NCBI GenBank assembly: GCA_910586505.1
Contig: CAJUGV010000001.1
Coordinates: forward strand, 496,001 to 560,000
Direction of reading: 5' to 3'
From: an uncultured Paraprevotella sp.
GTDB taxonomy: Bacteria; Bacteroidota; Bacteroidia; Bacteroidales; Bacteroidaceae
Length of the DNA: 64,000 nucleotides
The position numbers were made by a program, and so were the translations under genes. The notes beneath the pieces were generated by a model. The model had not been told where the DNA came from. It searched no databases and saw only the letters and a list, made by a program, of their open reading frames with translations. Of this stretch, positions 8,036 through 17,450 are shown in pieces. Each line of letters begins with the position of its first letter. Positions within the stretch are counted from its first letter, which is position 1.

Positions 8036-10504
8036 TTATTCGGCATGTAGGTTTATTGATGCGGCTTTCAGGCCTTTACTTTTTACTGTAAGAGTGATAT
8101 TTCCTTTTTCTTTTCCGCTTTTTACAATGGCCATGGCGCGGCCTTTCCACGCCTTGCGTATGTGGTCGGTGTAGGCGTCGCAGTCTTTCAGGTCGGCGCT
8201 GCATGTGGCCGGGATAGTGCCTGCCCCCTTGATTTCGAAAATAAGCGTGTTGTCGGCAATGGGAACGACGACTCCCTGTTTGTCTGTGATTTCGGCAGTA
8301 ATGTAGGCGAGCGATTCTCCGTCGGCAGCGATGACGGTGCGGTCGGCTGTCAGTCTGATGCGTGCGGGTTTACCGGCAGTTGTCAATGTGCGGGTTTCCG
8401 TCTCCTTTCCGTTTTCCACCCCTGCGATCCGCAGGGTTCCCGGTGTATAAGGCAGTGTAAAAATGGCCTTGAACTCCTGTGCTCTTGTAGTCGGTTTCTC
8501 GCCTATAAGTTGGTTGTTCAGGTAAAGTCGTACGGAAGGATAGTGTGAATAGACTTCCACATCGATGTTTTTCCCCTCGTGGCCCGGCCAGTTCCAATTT
8601 TCCCATGTGGGCCATACCGACCACAAGGTTTCCCTGATCTCACCATAGTATCCGTTGGGTTCCTTGACTGCCATGTAGAGTTTCTTTTCCGGATTGAACA
8701 GCATCTCTCGATAATAAGAGATGGGTTTGCGCAGGCCGGTCAGGTCGATGTCGCCGCAATAGGCCCCGTGCCAGGGAAACTGGTTGCGGTGATAGTGCTC
8801 GCCTTCCGATTCTCCTTGGTAGTAGAAGCGGCCGATACCCGACTCGCCGAGGTAGTCGATGGCGGTCCACACGAAGTCGCCGATGATGTAGGAATGGTCA
8901 TAGGTGCGTGCCCAATTGATGAACGCCTCGCGCGGATAAGACTCCGTTTGCATCATGACGCGGGACGGAACACGCTGGTGGTCGGATGCCCCTTTGTGCA
9001 TCATGTAGTTGTAGCCCACGATATCATGCGCGGCTGCCAGCGGGTCGTAGATCTCCCAGTCATTGTCCCAGGCGGCGAGGGCGGATGTAACGGGACGCTC
9101 CGGATCGAGACGGCGCACGTATCCGGCCAGCGCGTGTGCGGTCAGCACGGCTTCGGGGCTTTTACGCTCGATAATCTCATTGCCTATGCTCCAGCAGAAG
9201 ACGGAGGGATGGTTGCGGTCGCGCAGCACCATGGACTCGATGTCTTGTATCCACCATTTGTCAAACAGTTTGGAATAGTCGTGTGGTGTTTTCTCGGCGC
9301 GCCAGCCGTCGAATGATTCGTCGATGGCCAAAAGTCCCAGGTGGTCGCAGGCGTCGAGAAACGCTTCGGAGGGCGGATTGTGTGATGTGCGGACGGCGTT
9401 GAATCCGGCATCTTTCATTAGCCGGGCCTTACGCCATTCCGCATCGCGGTAGGAGGCTGCGCCGAGGGCGCCGTTGTCATGGTGCACGCATCCTCCGTTC
9501 AGAATGACGGGTTTGCCGTTGAGCAGTAATCCTTTGGCTGCACTGTATTCCACGGTGCGCACGCCGAAAGTGACTGTCCGGCTGTCGTCACTGTCTGTTC
9601 CGTTGCCTTTCAGACGGCATTCCATTTGATAGAGGTTCGGGGTTTCCGGACTCCACATGTTGGGATTCTTCAAGGGTATTTGCAGTTTGAATGTCCGTAT
9701 CTCACCGGCTTCCAGGCTGACGGCCTGTTCTTTTGCCTCTACGGAATGTCCCTCTGTGAGTATTTTCCCGCTCAGGGTGGTGCTCACGGAGTGTGTGTGG
9801 CGGTTGGTCACGGTGGCTTCTACCTCAATCGTGGCGCCGGATGGGCCTACGGTGGTGTGGACGGCAATGCCCCACGGCTCAAAGTGGACTTTGGGGGTGC
9901 GGATCAGTTTCACGTTACGGTAGATTCCCGAACCGGTGTACCAGCGGCAGTTTTTCTGAGAGGCATTGTCCACTCGTACGGCAACGACGTTCCGTCCGGC
10001 TTTGAGGTGGGGTGTGATGTCGAAATAGAAAGAAGAGTATCCGTAAGGACGGATGCCGAGATGATGGCCGTTGACGAATACTTCCGCGTTCATATAAACG
10101 CCTTCGAAGTAGATGGTGGTTTCGGGGCGTCCTGCATCCGGGGTGAAGTGGAACGTTTTGCGATACCATCCGATGCCCGTAGGATAATAGCCGCCGTCGT
10201 TTCCGGAGGGATTGGTTGCTTCCGGGCGTCCCTCGATGCTCCAGTCGTGGGGCAGGTCCAGTGTACGCCATTCGTTGTCGTCAAAGTCCGGGTGTGAGGC
10301 CTTTTCATTGTCGCCCTGGAAAAATTTCCAGTTACTGTTGAAGTTGACTTCCCGTGTGTCGGGGGTGGCGGACCGCACGGAAGTGCACTCTGGCGGTAAT
10401 GAGGCGATAGAGGCCTGTAGGCCGCAGTTTGTGCCGAGTGCAAGAAGAGCTGCTGCCAGCCATTTCAGTCCGGTTGTCCGGTGTGCATGTGAGTTTGTCT
10501 TCAT
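8036..10504 (-). CDS. Glycoside hydrolase family 2 (beta-galactosidase-type), secreted
   Basis: An 822-residue GH2 enzyme. Signal peptide within the first 31 residues (MKTNSHAHRTTGLKWLAAAL, then LLALG). Then the sugar-binding jelly roll (about 50-205, with GIGWYRKTFHF and GSGIYRNVKL), an immunoglobulin-like domain (about 205-315), the catalytic barrel (about 315-600) and C-terminal beta domains of the GH2 C-terminal/DUF4982 kind. Catalytic residues by motif: acid/base E443 in CWSIGNEI and nucleophile E521 in MMQTESYP. The start at 10504 is chosen because the signal peptide begins there; an open frame upstream to 10609 crosses the promoter box at 10598-10605. Next to a hybrid two-component regulator, which probably controls it. 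Beta-galactosidase is the likeliest activity, but beta-glucuronidase or beta-mannosidase cannot be excluded. Confidence 0.9.
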   Translation of the reverse strand: MKTNSHAHRTTGLKWLAAALLALGTNCGLQASIASLPPECTSVRSATPDTREVNFNSNWKFFQGDNEKASHPDFDDNEWRTLDLPHDWSIEGRPEATNPSGNDGGYYPTGIGWYRKTFHFTPDAGRPETTIYFEGVYMNAEVFVNGHHLGIRPYGYSSFYFDITPHLKAGRNVVAVRVDNASQKNCRWYTGSGIYRNVKLIRTPKVHFEPWGIAVHTTVGPSGATIEVEATVTNRHTHSVSTTLSGKILTEGHSVEAKEQAVSLEAGEIRTFKLQIPLKNPNMWSPETPNLYQMECRLKGNGTDSDDSRTVTFGVRTVEYSAAKGLLLNGKPVILNGGCVHHDNGALGAASYRDAEWRKARLMKDAGFNAVRTSHNPPSEAFLDACDHLGLLAIDESFDGWRAEKTPHDYSKLFDKWWIQDIESMVLRDRNHPSVFCWSIGNEIIERKSPEAVLTAHALAGYVRRLDPERPVTSALAAWDNDWEIYDPLAAAHDIVGYNYMMHKGASDHQRVPSRVMMQTESYPREAFINWARTYDHSYIIGDFVWTAIDYLGESGIGRFYYQGESEGEHYHRNQFPWHGAYCGDIDLTGLRKPISYYREMLFNPEKKLYMAVKEPNGYYGEIRETLWSVWPTWENWNWPGHEGKNIDVEVYSHYPSVRLYLNNQLIGEKPTTRAQEFKAIFTLPYTPGTLRIAGVENGKETETRTLTTAGKPARIRLTADRTVIAADGESLAYITAEITDKQGVVVPIADNTLIFEIKGAGTIPATCSADLKDCDAYTDHIRKAWKGRAMAIVKSGKEKGNITLTVKSKGLKAASINLHAE

Positions 10505-10560
10505 TGAATTGATTTTTTTGATAAAAGTTGAAGGATTGGTTTCGCATATAGCGTGGGCGG

Positions 10561-10578
10561 TTGTCATTGTAGTGACAA
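10561..10578. promoter_or_regulatory. Palindrome in the GH2 leader
   Basis: TTGTCA-TTGTAG-TGACAA, perfect 6-bp arms, lies between the -7 box and the ATG of the GH2 gene, where a repressor or an RNA hairpin could act. Confidence 0.4.
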
Positions 10579-10597
10579 TACCTTGTGCGAATGCTTG

Positions 10598-10605
10598 CAA
10601 AACTA
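10598..10605 (-). promoter_or_regulatory. -7 box of the GH2 gene
   Basis: TAGTTTTG on the minus strand fits TAnnTTTG and would give a leader of roughly 85 nt. No -33 TTTG is seen, as is common at activator-dependent promoters. Confidence 0.5.
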
Positions 10606-10629
10606 TCATAAAAAGAAGAAGCCGGGGGG

Positions 10630-10685
10630 ATAAAAAACTGCCATAGAAGGGACAAAATCATGTTATGGCAGTGATTTAGTCCCTT
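10630..10685 (-). terminator. Interleaved hairpins after the hybrid regulator gene
   Basis: Read on the minus strand: AAGGGACTAAATCA pairs with TGATTTTGTCCCTT (13 of 14 bp), enclosing the loop CTGCCATAACA. That loop's CTGCCATA can instead pair with TATGGCAG 3' of the stem, followed at once by TTTTTT. The second pairing is a regular intrinsic terminator 24 nt past the regulator stop; the two together could form an H-type pseudoknot. Confidence 0.6.
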
Positions 10686-10708
10686 TGATGCAAGAAAAAC
10701 GGGCTTAG

Positions 10709-13700
10709 TCAGCCATGTTTTTCTTTCTCTTGATATTCACTGGGAGTCAGTTTGAATTCATCTTTGAAACACTTGGTAAAATATTTGGGGGAGGAGAAGC
10801 CTGTGGCGTAAGCCACTTCTGCGATGGTCAGCCTACGGTGGCGGAGCATATCGCAGGCATATTTCAGTTTGATGTTGCGTATGAATTCCAGCGGTGTAAG
10901 CCCGGTCATGGCTTTTACTTTCCGGTGAAGGGTGGATTTGGAGATATGCAGATGGCCGGCTAACTGTTCCAGGCCGAAGCTCTCTTCTGCCAAATGTGCA
11001 TGGATAAAGTCGGCCATATTCTGAAGGAATCGAGTGTCGTCGGGAGCATATTCCAGTTCGGCCAGCCGGATGTGGTCTTCCAGCCGGAACGATTGCTGGC
11101 GGTTGCGGTGTGTCCGGATCAGGTTGTCGATGAGTGCAGCCAGCACTTTCATTTCGAACGGTTTGGCCAGATAGCCGTTTGCACCGGCCGCATAACAGTC
11201 CACTTTGTCATCTGGACTTTGTTTGGCGGTCAGCATGATGATGGGGATGTGGCTCGTTTCTATCTGTGATTTGAGTTTTCGGCAGAGTGACAGCCCGTCC
11301 ATGACCGGCATCATCACGTCCGATACGGCGAGATCGATATCCTGTCCGTGGATTCTCTCCAAGGCTTCTTTGCCGTTTTCGGCCCTGAGAATCGTATAGT
11401 CTCTACACAGTGTTTTTTCCATCATGTCCAATAGCTGGATATTATCGTCTATGAGCAGAATGACCGGATTGTCCGGCTGTGTCCGGGTGTTGTCCGGCAG
11501 TGGTGCCGACAAGCTTGTGCCTGCGATGCCGGTAAGGGAGGCGCCGGTCTGCTGGTCGGTTGTTTTCGTCTGAAGGATGTAGTCCGCCGGTCTGTCTGCT
11601 GTATCCGTGGCCCAGTCCAACGGAAGTGTTACGCAAAACCGGCTTCCTTTGCCGGTTTCGCTTTTTAAATCGATATGCCCGTGATGCAGTTCCGTCAGTT
11701 CGCGGACCAATGCCAGCCCTATGCCGTTCGATTGTCCGCTACGCCCGTTGCTTCCGGTATAGAAGCGTTCGAATATTCTCTTTTGTTCTTTGGGCGGTAT
11801 GCCTGCACCTTCGTCTTGTATGGTAAACACAGCCTTGCGTGTGGTGCTTGATGACTGTATTTCTACGATGAAATCGACGTTTTTTCCTTTTGGGGTATAT
11901 TTTATGGCATTGGATAACAGATTATAGAGTATCTTGTCTGCTTTGTCAAAATCCAGTGAGCCGAAGTAAGTTCCTTCGGGTATGTGGAGGTTCAGCCGTA
12001 AGCCCTTCTGCTCGGCGAGTGGAGCGAAATGGTTAATACATAGTTGGCGTGCAAAACCGAAGATATCGCCTTGTTCAGGATGTAGTGTCAGGCTGTTTTT
12101 CTCTATCTTGCGGAAGTCCAGGATTTGTCGGAGGAGACGTTTCAGCCGATCTACGTTTTGGCGCAGAATGGTGATTTGTCGATTTTCTGTAGGATACTGT
12201 TGTTCCCAGTAGTCGCTTACGCAGGAGATGACGCTGAGCGGGGTGAGGAGGTCATGGGAGATGTTGGTGAAATAATCCAGCTTAGCCTGAGTCATGGTTT
12301 CTTGAAGTTGCAGCCGGTTGCGGTGGTGCAGTCGCAACAGGTACAGTCGCAGCAACGTATAGAGGAGCAGTAGAGTTGCCGTTGCATAAAGGAAGTATGC
12401 CCATGTGGTTTCATACCAGGCCGGAAGTTGGGTGATGGAGAGCAGAGTGGTGGGTTTCTGCCATTGGCCGTTCGTATCGGTGGCTTTTACTTGCAGTTGG
12501 TAACTTCCTTTGGGTAGTTTCTGATAGTAAGCCGTATTTTCTCCTTTCCGTAGATTATTCCATTCTTTATCGAATCCTTTCAGGAAATACGCATAACGAA
12601 CATGCTCGCTTCCTGCGTAGTTGAGTGTGGAGAAGCTGACGGACAGATTGGGGCTTTCCGGTGGCAGAATAAGGTTGCTGCGGTCGGGGTTGCCGGAAAT
12701 GCAGTATGGCGAGGGAGCGAACAGCATACTGTGTGTGCCGCTTCTGAAGTCGGTCAGTACCACCGGATGGGCGGGAGCCTGGTGTGTTGCAGTCGGGGGC
12801 GGAGTGATTGATACGATGCCGCCGTGGCCTCCGGCATGAAGCGTGCCTTTGTCGGACAGGCAGGTTGCCTGGTCACGGAAGATGGGAGTGACCATGTTGC
12901 CGTCGGATGGAGTGTATTGTTGCAGACTGTGATTTCGGGTGTCGTAGTGTATGATCCGGTTGTGAGAGACAAGCCAGAGATGTTGCTGTTTCAACAGTAG
13001 GTTCAGAATCCTTGTGCCTTGTGTGTCGAAACGGTGGCTGAGATCGTGAAAATGGGGCTCGTCGGGCTTTCCGTACAGGATACGTCCCAAGGAGGTCGAA
13101 GCCCAAAAACCGCCGGATTCATCGGATCGGATGAATTGGATATGTTCGTTGTTGCGGTTTCGAAAGACTGGCTTTTGCCGGATGCAGTGCATGCGTCCTT
13201 CCTTTATCGTTAAGATGTATAAGTGTTGTGCGGTGGCCGCCCATACGGATTCATGGTTTCTGAGAGTAAAACAAGTGAAGTCCAGGCTGTCCGGTGAGGA
13301 GTAAAGTTGTTCGCCGACAGGAGGAAGGTAAAGTATGTGTTGCCCGCTGTGCAGCCACAGGGCGCCGCCCGGCGCCTCTTCCAACTGTGTGGCGGGGGCG
13401 TGATTGCCGTCTGGCTGGGTCAGTGGGATGTTTCGTGTGGTTTGGAAGCCTCCTTGAACATAGTTCAGAAGATACACATGATGGTCGTGCGGAGCGGCGA
13501 TCCATAGTCCGTCTGTGGTTGGACTCGTCGCCGTGACGCGCGCGTCTACGGTAAGATGTTGTATGTCGGGGGTGGGGAAAACGGTATGGCCGGACTTCGG
13601 TTCGTAGAGGCAGAGACCGAACCTGTCCTGAATGAGCCAGAAGCGTTCCTGGCTGTCGAGGTTCAGCGTGAGCAGGTTAGGTGTCCGGTTCAGTGCGGTA

Positions 13701-14743
13701 CGCAGGTGATCCAGCGGATAGTTGTGTATGGTCTCCTTATGAAAAGTGAGCAGAGTGCCCCGGTCATAGGAGCTGAGCCATAGGTTACCGTCGCGGTCTT
13801 TTAGGATCTTGGTGTACATCTTTCCGGTGTCAATATGGGCCGGAAGCGTGACGGGAAGTAGTTTTCCGGTTGTATTGTCATAACGGAAAGCATACAGATT
13901 GTCGTAGGACATGGCCCAGATATATCCGAAAGTGCCGTCCTGTTCCAGACTGAAGAACTTGCTGTCTGCGGTGCGTCCTCGTGGAGATGTCACGTTCTGA
14001 CGGATATAACGGGCGTGCCGGAAGTTCCGGTCGGGAATGAGCTGCCACAGGCCTTCGCCCCACGTAGTGAGCCAGTAGTGGCCTTCATGGTCGCGCAGAA
14101 GAGTGAAAGGCTGGTTTTTCAGGCCTACGGGCGGCAGATGATGCAGGGCCTTTAGGTCTGGATAATAGATGAAGATCCCGTTTCTTGTACAGATCCACAG
14201 GCGCTTACCTTCTTTCTCATAGGTAAGGGAATGAATGAAAGAGTGTTGTCCGTCAGTCAGAGGCAGACGAAGGGTGTCGCAGGTTAGTGATGGAGTGTCG
14301 AAACAGATGACACAATCGTTCACCCCGGCCCATACGGTGCGTTCTCCATTGGAGCAGAGTGCCTGGATGCCGTCTGTCTGATCTTGAGTTCCAAAGAGAT
14401 GGCTTATCCGGTATGTTCGTTTATTAATGAGGCTCAGGCCTGTTGGTGTTCCCACCCAAAGATTCAGACTGTCCTCTGCCAGACACAGGATGTGGTTGTG
14501 GCTAAGGCAATAAGGAGCTTGGTGGTTGGTCTGGAATATTTGCAAGTGATAGCCGTCATAACGCGCCAGTCCGTTAGTGGTTCCCACCCATACGAATCCG
14601 TCTTGATCCTGATACAGGCAAGTCATTTCATTGGATGGGAGTTCTTCGGCAAAGGGAAAGTCTCTCGACCAGATGGCTTGCGCTGCAAGGTTTGCAGTTA
14701 AGGCCGGACAAAGATACAATAGTAGAAGAAGAATATTTTTCAT
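10709..14743 (-). CDS. Hybrid two-component system regulator (HTCS)
   Basis: A single-polypeptide sensor and transcription factor of 1344 residues, the usual length for HTCS proteins. Order: signal peptide (MKNILLLLLYLCPALTANLA); a periplasmic double beta-propeller built of repeats such as DGFVWVGTTNGLARYDG; a Y_Y_Y domain with YAYFLKGFDKEWN; one membrane helix; histidine kinase with H-box YFTNISHDLLTPLSVI; HATPase with DEGAGIPPKEQKRIFERFY; receiver domain with phospho-acceptor in LAVSDVMMPVMDG; and a C-terminal AraC DNA-binding domain (IAEVAYATGFSSPKYFTKCF). Such proteins sense oligosaccharides in the periplasm and activate adjacent polysaccharide genes; here the GH2 gene immediately downstream is the obvious target. 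The start at 14743 is chosen for the signal peptide and because it lies downstream of a -7 box at 14770-14777. Confidence 0.95.
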   Translation of the reverse strand: MKNILLLLLYLCPALTANLAAQAIWSRDFPFAEELPSNEMTCLYQDQDGFVWVGTTNGLARYDGYHLQIFQTNHQAPYCLSHNHILCLAEDSLNLWVGTPTGLSLINKRTYRISHLFGTQDQTDGIQALCSNGERTVWAGVNDCVICFDTPSLTCDTLRLPLTDGQHSFIHSLTYEKEGKRLWICTRNGIFIYYPDLKALHHLPPVGLKNQPFTLLRDHEGHYWLTTWGEGLWQLIPDRNFRHARYIRQNVTSPRGRTADSKFFSLEQDGTFGYIWAMSYDNLYAFRYDNTTGKLLPVTLPAHIDTGKMYTKILKDRDGNLWLSSYDRGTLLTFHKETIHNYPLDHLRTALNRTPNLLTLNLDSQERFWLIQDRFGLCLYEPKSGHTVFPTPDIQHLTVDARVTATSPTTDGLWIAAPHDHHVYLLNYVQGGFQTTRNIPLTQPDGNHAPATQLEEAPGGALWLHSGQHILYLPPVGEQLYSSPDSLDFTCFTLRNHESVWAATAQHLYILTIKEGRMHCIRQKPVFRNRNNEHIQFIRSDESGGFWASTSLGRILYGKPDEPHFHDLSHRFDTQGTRILNLLLKQQHLWLVSHNRIIHYDTRNHSLQQYTPSDGNMVTPIFRDQATCLSDKGTLHAGGHGGIVSITPPPTATHQAPAHPVVLTDFRSGTHSMLFAPSPYCISGNPDRSNLILPPESPNLSVSFSTLNYAGSEHVRYAYFLKGFDKEWNNLRKGENTAYYQKLPKGSYQLQVKATDTNGQWQKPTTLLSITQLPAWYETTWAYFLYATATLLLLYTLLRLYLLRLHHRNRLQLQETMTQAKLDYFTNISHDLLTPLSVISCVSDYWEQQYPTENRQITILRQNVDRLKRLLRQILDFRKIEKNSLTLHPEQGDIFGFARQLCINHFAPLAEQKGLRLNLHIPEGTYFGSLDFDKADKILYNLLSNAIKYTPKGKNVDFIVEIQSSSTTRKAVFTIQDEGAGIPPKEQKRIFERFYTGSNGRSGQSNGIGLALVRELTELHHGHIDLKSETGKGSRFCVTLPLDWATDTADRPADYILQTKTTDQQTGASLTGIAGTSLSAPLPDNTRTQPDNPVILLIDDNIQLLDMMEKTLCRDYTILRAENGKEALERIHGQDIDLAVSDVMMPVMDGLSLCRKLKSQIETSHIPIIMLTAKQSPDDKVDCYAAGANGYLAKPFEMKVLAALIDNLIRTHRNRQQSFRLEDHIRLAELEYAPDDTRFLQNMADFIHAHLAEESFGLEQLAGHLHISKSTLHRKVKAMTGLTPLEFIRNIKLKYACDMLRHRRLTIAEVAYATGFSSPKYFTKCFKDEFKLTPSEYQEKEKHG

Positions 14744-14769
14744 GGATGTTCCCGACGGTTTTACAGGAA

Positions 14770-14822
14770 CAAACTTACGAAAAAAACAGCTATTCTTGTC
14801 CATATGCCATCGAAAAAAACAG
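14770..14822 (-). promoter_or_regulatory. HTCS promoter with two direct repeats
   Basis: On the minus strand TAAGTTTG (14770-14777) fits the -7 consensus. Directly upstream are two exact 12-bp repeats, CTGTTTTTTTCG, at 14778-14789 and 14811-14822, 33 bp apart (about three helical turns). No -33 TTTG is seen, so an activator binding the repeats is plausible. Confidence 0.5.
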
Positions 14823-14935
14823 ATTTGTCGTTCTATGGGATTTTGTGGCGGCAGATTGTGTGGAGAGAACCGTATCTGAGGACGGGGGGCGGGGTGATGC
14901 CGGAGAAAGGGCAAAGACGAAATGGAGGTGGAAAG

Positions 14936-14979
14936 ATAAAAACAGTCCCCTGTCGACATCCTCGGATGCCGGCAGGGGA
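14936..14979 (-). terminator. Terminator after maeB
   Basis: Minus-strand stem TCCCCTGCCGGCATC / GATGTCGACAGGGGA, with G-U pairs allowed, then CTGTTTTTATC. Lies 20 nt past the malic enzyme stop. Confidence 0.75.
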
Positions 14980-14998
14980 GAATGATATGTGCTGTAGT

Positions 14999-17287
14999 TT
15001 ACAGTTTCCTCTTTTTCATGACAACGGCGTCTATCACGGCCACGGCCGTGATGTTCACGATGTCTCGTACCGAACTTTCAAAGTCTGTGAAGTGGATAGG
15101 TTTGTTCAGCCCCATCTGTATAGGACCGATCATCTCCATTTCGTCACCGTTCATGGCCTGAAGCAGCTGATAGCCGGCGTTTGCCGAACTGAGGTTAGGG
15201 AATATCAAGGTGTTGACATTCTTGCCTTGCAGACGGGTAAACGGATACTTGCGGTCGCGCAGTTCGTCGTTGATGGCAAAGTTCACCTGCATTTCGCCGT
15301 CGATGGCCAGATTCGGATATTCTGCCTGCATGTATTCGACCGCTTTGTGCATGGATGCCGGGCTGCCGCAGGTGTCGGTGCCGAAGTTAGAATACGACAA
15401 CATGGCGATGACCGGTTCGTGGTTGAAGAAGCGCACCGTTTTTTCGGATAGCCGTGCGATGTCGATCATCGTGTCCGTGTCGGGGTGGCGGTTGATGAGC
15501 GTGTCGGCCAGGAAATACGTGCCTTTTTTGCTGTTCATGATGTGCATCGTGCCGAAATGGTTGTATTCCGGCTGGATGCCGATTACCTCTTTGGCCACTT
15601 TAATGGTGTTGGAGTATTTGGTATATACGCCGGTGATGAATGCGTCGGCCTCGCCGGTCTCCACCATCATCATGCCGAAGTAGTTGCGTTCAAACATCTT
15701 GTCGTTGGCCTCTTCGAACGTATAGCCCTCGCGTGCCTTCTTTTCGGCGAGTATTCTGGCATAGCGCTCGCGGCGTTCGGCCTCGCGATCATGTCGGAGG
15801 TTGATGATCTCGATTCCCTCCAGACTGAGATCCAGTTCTTTGGCCAGCTTTTCGATGCGCTCGTCGTTGCCCAGCAGGATCGGGTGGCAGATGCCTTCGG
15901 CCTTGGCTTCCACGGCTGCTTTGAGCATGTTGGGATGGATGCCTTCGGCAAACACCACACGTTGCGGATTGCGGCGGGCCGTATCTCTCAACTGGCGTGT
16001 GAGTTTGGATTCGTATCCCATGAGTTCTTTCAGTTGGCGGGCATACGCATCCCAGTCTTGTATGGGCTTGCGTGCCACACCGCTTTCCATTGCCGCGCGT
16101 GCCACAGCCATGGATACTTCGGTGATGAGGCGAGGGTCTACCGGTTTGGGGATGAAGTAAGAAGGGCCGAAAGTGAGGTTGTTCACATGGTAGGCTTCGT
16201 TTACCACATCCGGCACGGGTTGCTTGGCTATTCCGGCGATGGCGCGCACGGCGGCCAGTTTCATTTCTTCGTTGATGGCGGTAGAGCCCGTATCAAGCGC
16301 ACCTCTGAAGATGTAAGGGAAACCGATTACGTTGTTGATCTGATTCGGGTAGTCGGAGCGTCCGGTAGCCATCAGTACGTCGGGGCGGGAGCTCATGGCG
16401 TCTTCGTAGGAAATTTCCGGTACGGGATTGGCCAGGGCAAATACGATGGGCGAGGGAGCCATGCTGCGCACCATGTCTTTGCTCAACACGTTGCCGCGCG
16501 ACAGACCGAGGAATACGTCCGCACCCCTGACGGCTTCTTCCAGCGTGTGAATGTCCGTGCGACGGGTGGCGAAGTAGCGTTTCTGTTCGTTCAGATCCGT
16601 GCGGTCGATGGAGATTACGCCCTTGCTGTCCAGCATGACGATGTTTTCCAGGCGGGCACCGAGCGAGACATACAGGCGGGTGCACGATACGGCGGATGCT
16701 CCGGCACCGTTTACCACGATCTTTACGTCTTCTATTTTCTTACCCGCCACGTCGAGTGCGTTGAGCAGTCCGGCGCTGGAGATGATGGCTGTTCCGTGCT
16801 GGTCGTCGTGCATCACGGGGATGTCGAGTTCTTCTTTCAGCCTGCGCTCTATTTCGAAGCATTCAGGCGCTTTGATATCCTCCAGATTGATGCCGCCGAA
16901 TGTAGGCGCGATTGCCTTTACGGCCTGGATGAATTTTTCGGGATCTTTCTCGTCCACTTCGATGTCGAACACATCGATACCCGAATATATCTTGAAGAGC
17001 AGTCCTTTTCCTTCCATTACCGGTTTGCCGGCCAGCGCACCGATGTCGCCCAGGCCGAGCACGGCGGTTCCGTTGGAGATGACGGCCACAAGATTGCCTT
17101 TTGCCGTATAGCGGTAGGCATCCTGCGGATTTTTTTCTATTTCAAGGCACGGTTCGGCCACACCGGGCGAATAAGCCAATGAGAGGTCGGTTTGTGTGCT
17201 GTGAGGCTTGGTGGGTACCACTTCGATTTTTCCCGGCTTGCCCTGTTCATGATAGTGCAAAGCCATTTCTTTGGTTATTTTTGCCAT
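14999..17287 (-). CDS. maeB: NADP-type malic enzyme fused to a phosphotransacetylase-like domain
   Basis: A 762-residue cytosolic enzyme of the MaeB type: oxidative decarboxylation of malate to pyruvate and CO2 with reduction of NAD(P)+. Residues 1 to about 430 are the malic enzyme part: [16 protein letters not shown] carries the catalytic tyrosine, [16 protein letters not shown] the lysine region, and [15 protein letters not shown] the dinucleotide-binding loop. Residues about 430-762 are a phosphotransacetylase-type domain ([19 protein letters not shown]), which in MaeB proteins is usually regulatory, responding to acetyl-CoA, rather than catalytic. Full length and intact. Its promoter region is shared with the divergent YrdC gene. 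Confidence 0.95.
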   Translation of the reverse strand: MAKITKEMALHYHEQGKPGKIEVVPTKPHSTQTDLSLAYSPGVAEPCLEIEKNPQDAYRYTAKGNLVAVISNGTAVLGLGDIGALAGKPVMEGKGLLFKIYSGIDVFDIEVDEKDPEKFIQAVKAIAPTFGGINLEDIKAPECFEIERRLKEELDIPVMHDDQHGTAIISSAGLLNALDVAGKKIEDVKIVVNGAGASAVSCTRLYVSLGARLENIVMLDSKGVISIDRTDLNEQKRYFATRRTDIHTLEEAVRGADVFLGLSRGNVLSKDMVRSMAPSPIVFALANPVPEISYEDAMSSRPDVLMATGRSDYPNQINNVIGFPYIFRGALDTGSTAINEEMKLAAVRAIAGIAKQPVPDVVNEAYHVNNLTFGPSYFIPKPVDPRLITEVSMAVARAAMESGVARKPIQDWDAYARQLKELMGYESKLTRQLRDTARRNPQRVVFAEGIHPNMLKAAVEAKAEGICHPILLGNDERIEKLAKELDLSLEGIEIINLRHDREAERRERYARILAEKKAREGYTFEEANDKMFERNYFGMMMVETGEADAFITGVYTKYSNTIKVAKEVIGIQPEYNHFGTMHIMNSKKGTYFLADTLINRHPDTDTMIDIARLSEKTVRFFNHEPVIAMLSYSNFGTDTCGSPASMHKAVEYMQAEYPNLAIDGEMQVNFAINDELRDRKYPFTRLQGKNVNTLIFPNLSSANAGYQLLQAMNGDEMEMIGPIQMGLNKPIHFTDFESSVRDIVNITAVAVIDAVVMKKRKL

Positions 17288-17328
17288 TTTGTTATACTTT
17301 GGTTCGTTTCTTTCTACCTTATACTTCG

Positions 17329-17336
17329 CAAAGATA
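17329..17336 (-). promoter_or_regulatory. -7 box of maeB
   Basis: TATCTTTG on the minus strand, 41 nt upstream of the ATG at 17287. Confidence 0.55.
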
Positions 17337-17390
17337 CGAAAAAATTATATTTTGAAGCGTTTCTCCCGTATTTTTCATTATTCTGTAAGG

Positions 17391-17426
17391 TTGTTGGCTG
17401 AAAACGGAAAGAAAATGATATCTTTG
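17391..17426 (+). promoter_or_regulatory. Promoter of the YrdC/Sua5 gene
   Basis: TATCTTTG at 17419-17426 fits the -7 consensus; a GTTGG at 17393-17397 about 21 bp upstream may serve as a weak -33 element. The start codon is 24 nt downstream. Confidence 0.6.
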
Positions 17427-17450
17427 TGATCTACAAGAAAGAAGAGAATC

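Noticed and set aside
15485..17182. 565-codon open frame on the plus strand
   Set aside because: Lies wholly antisense to maeB, has no family motif, and arises from the codon bias of the real gene.
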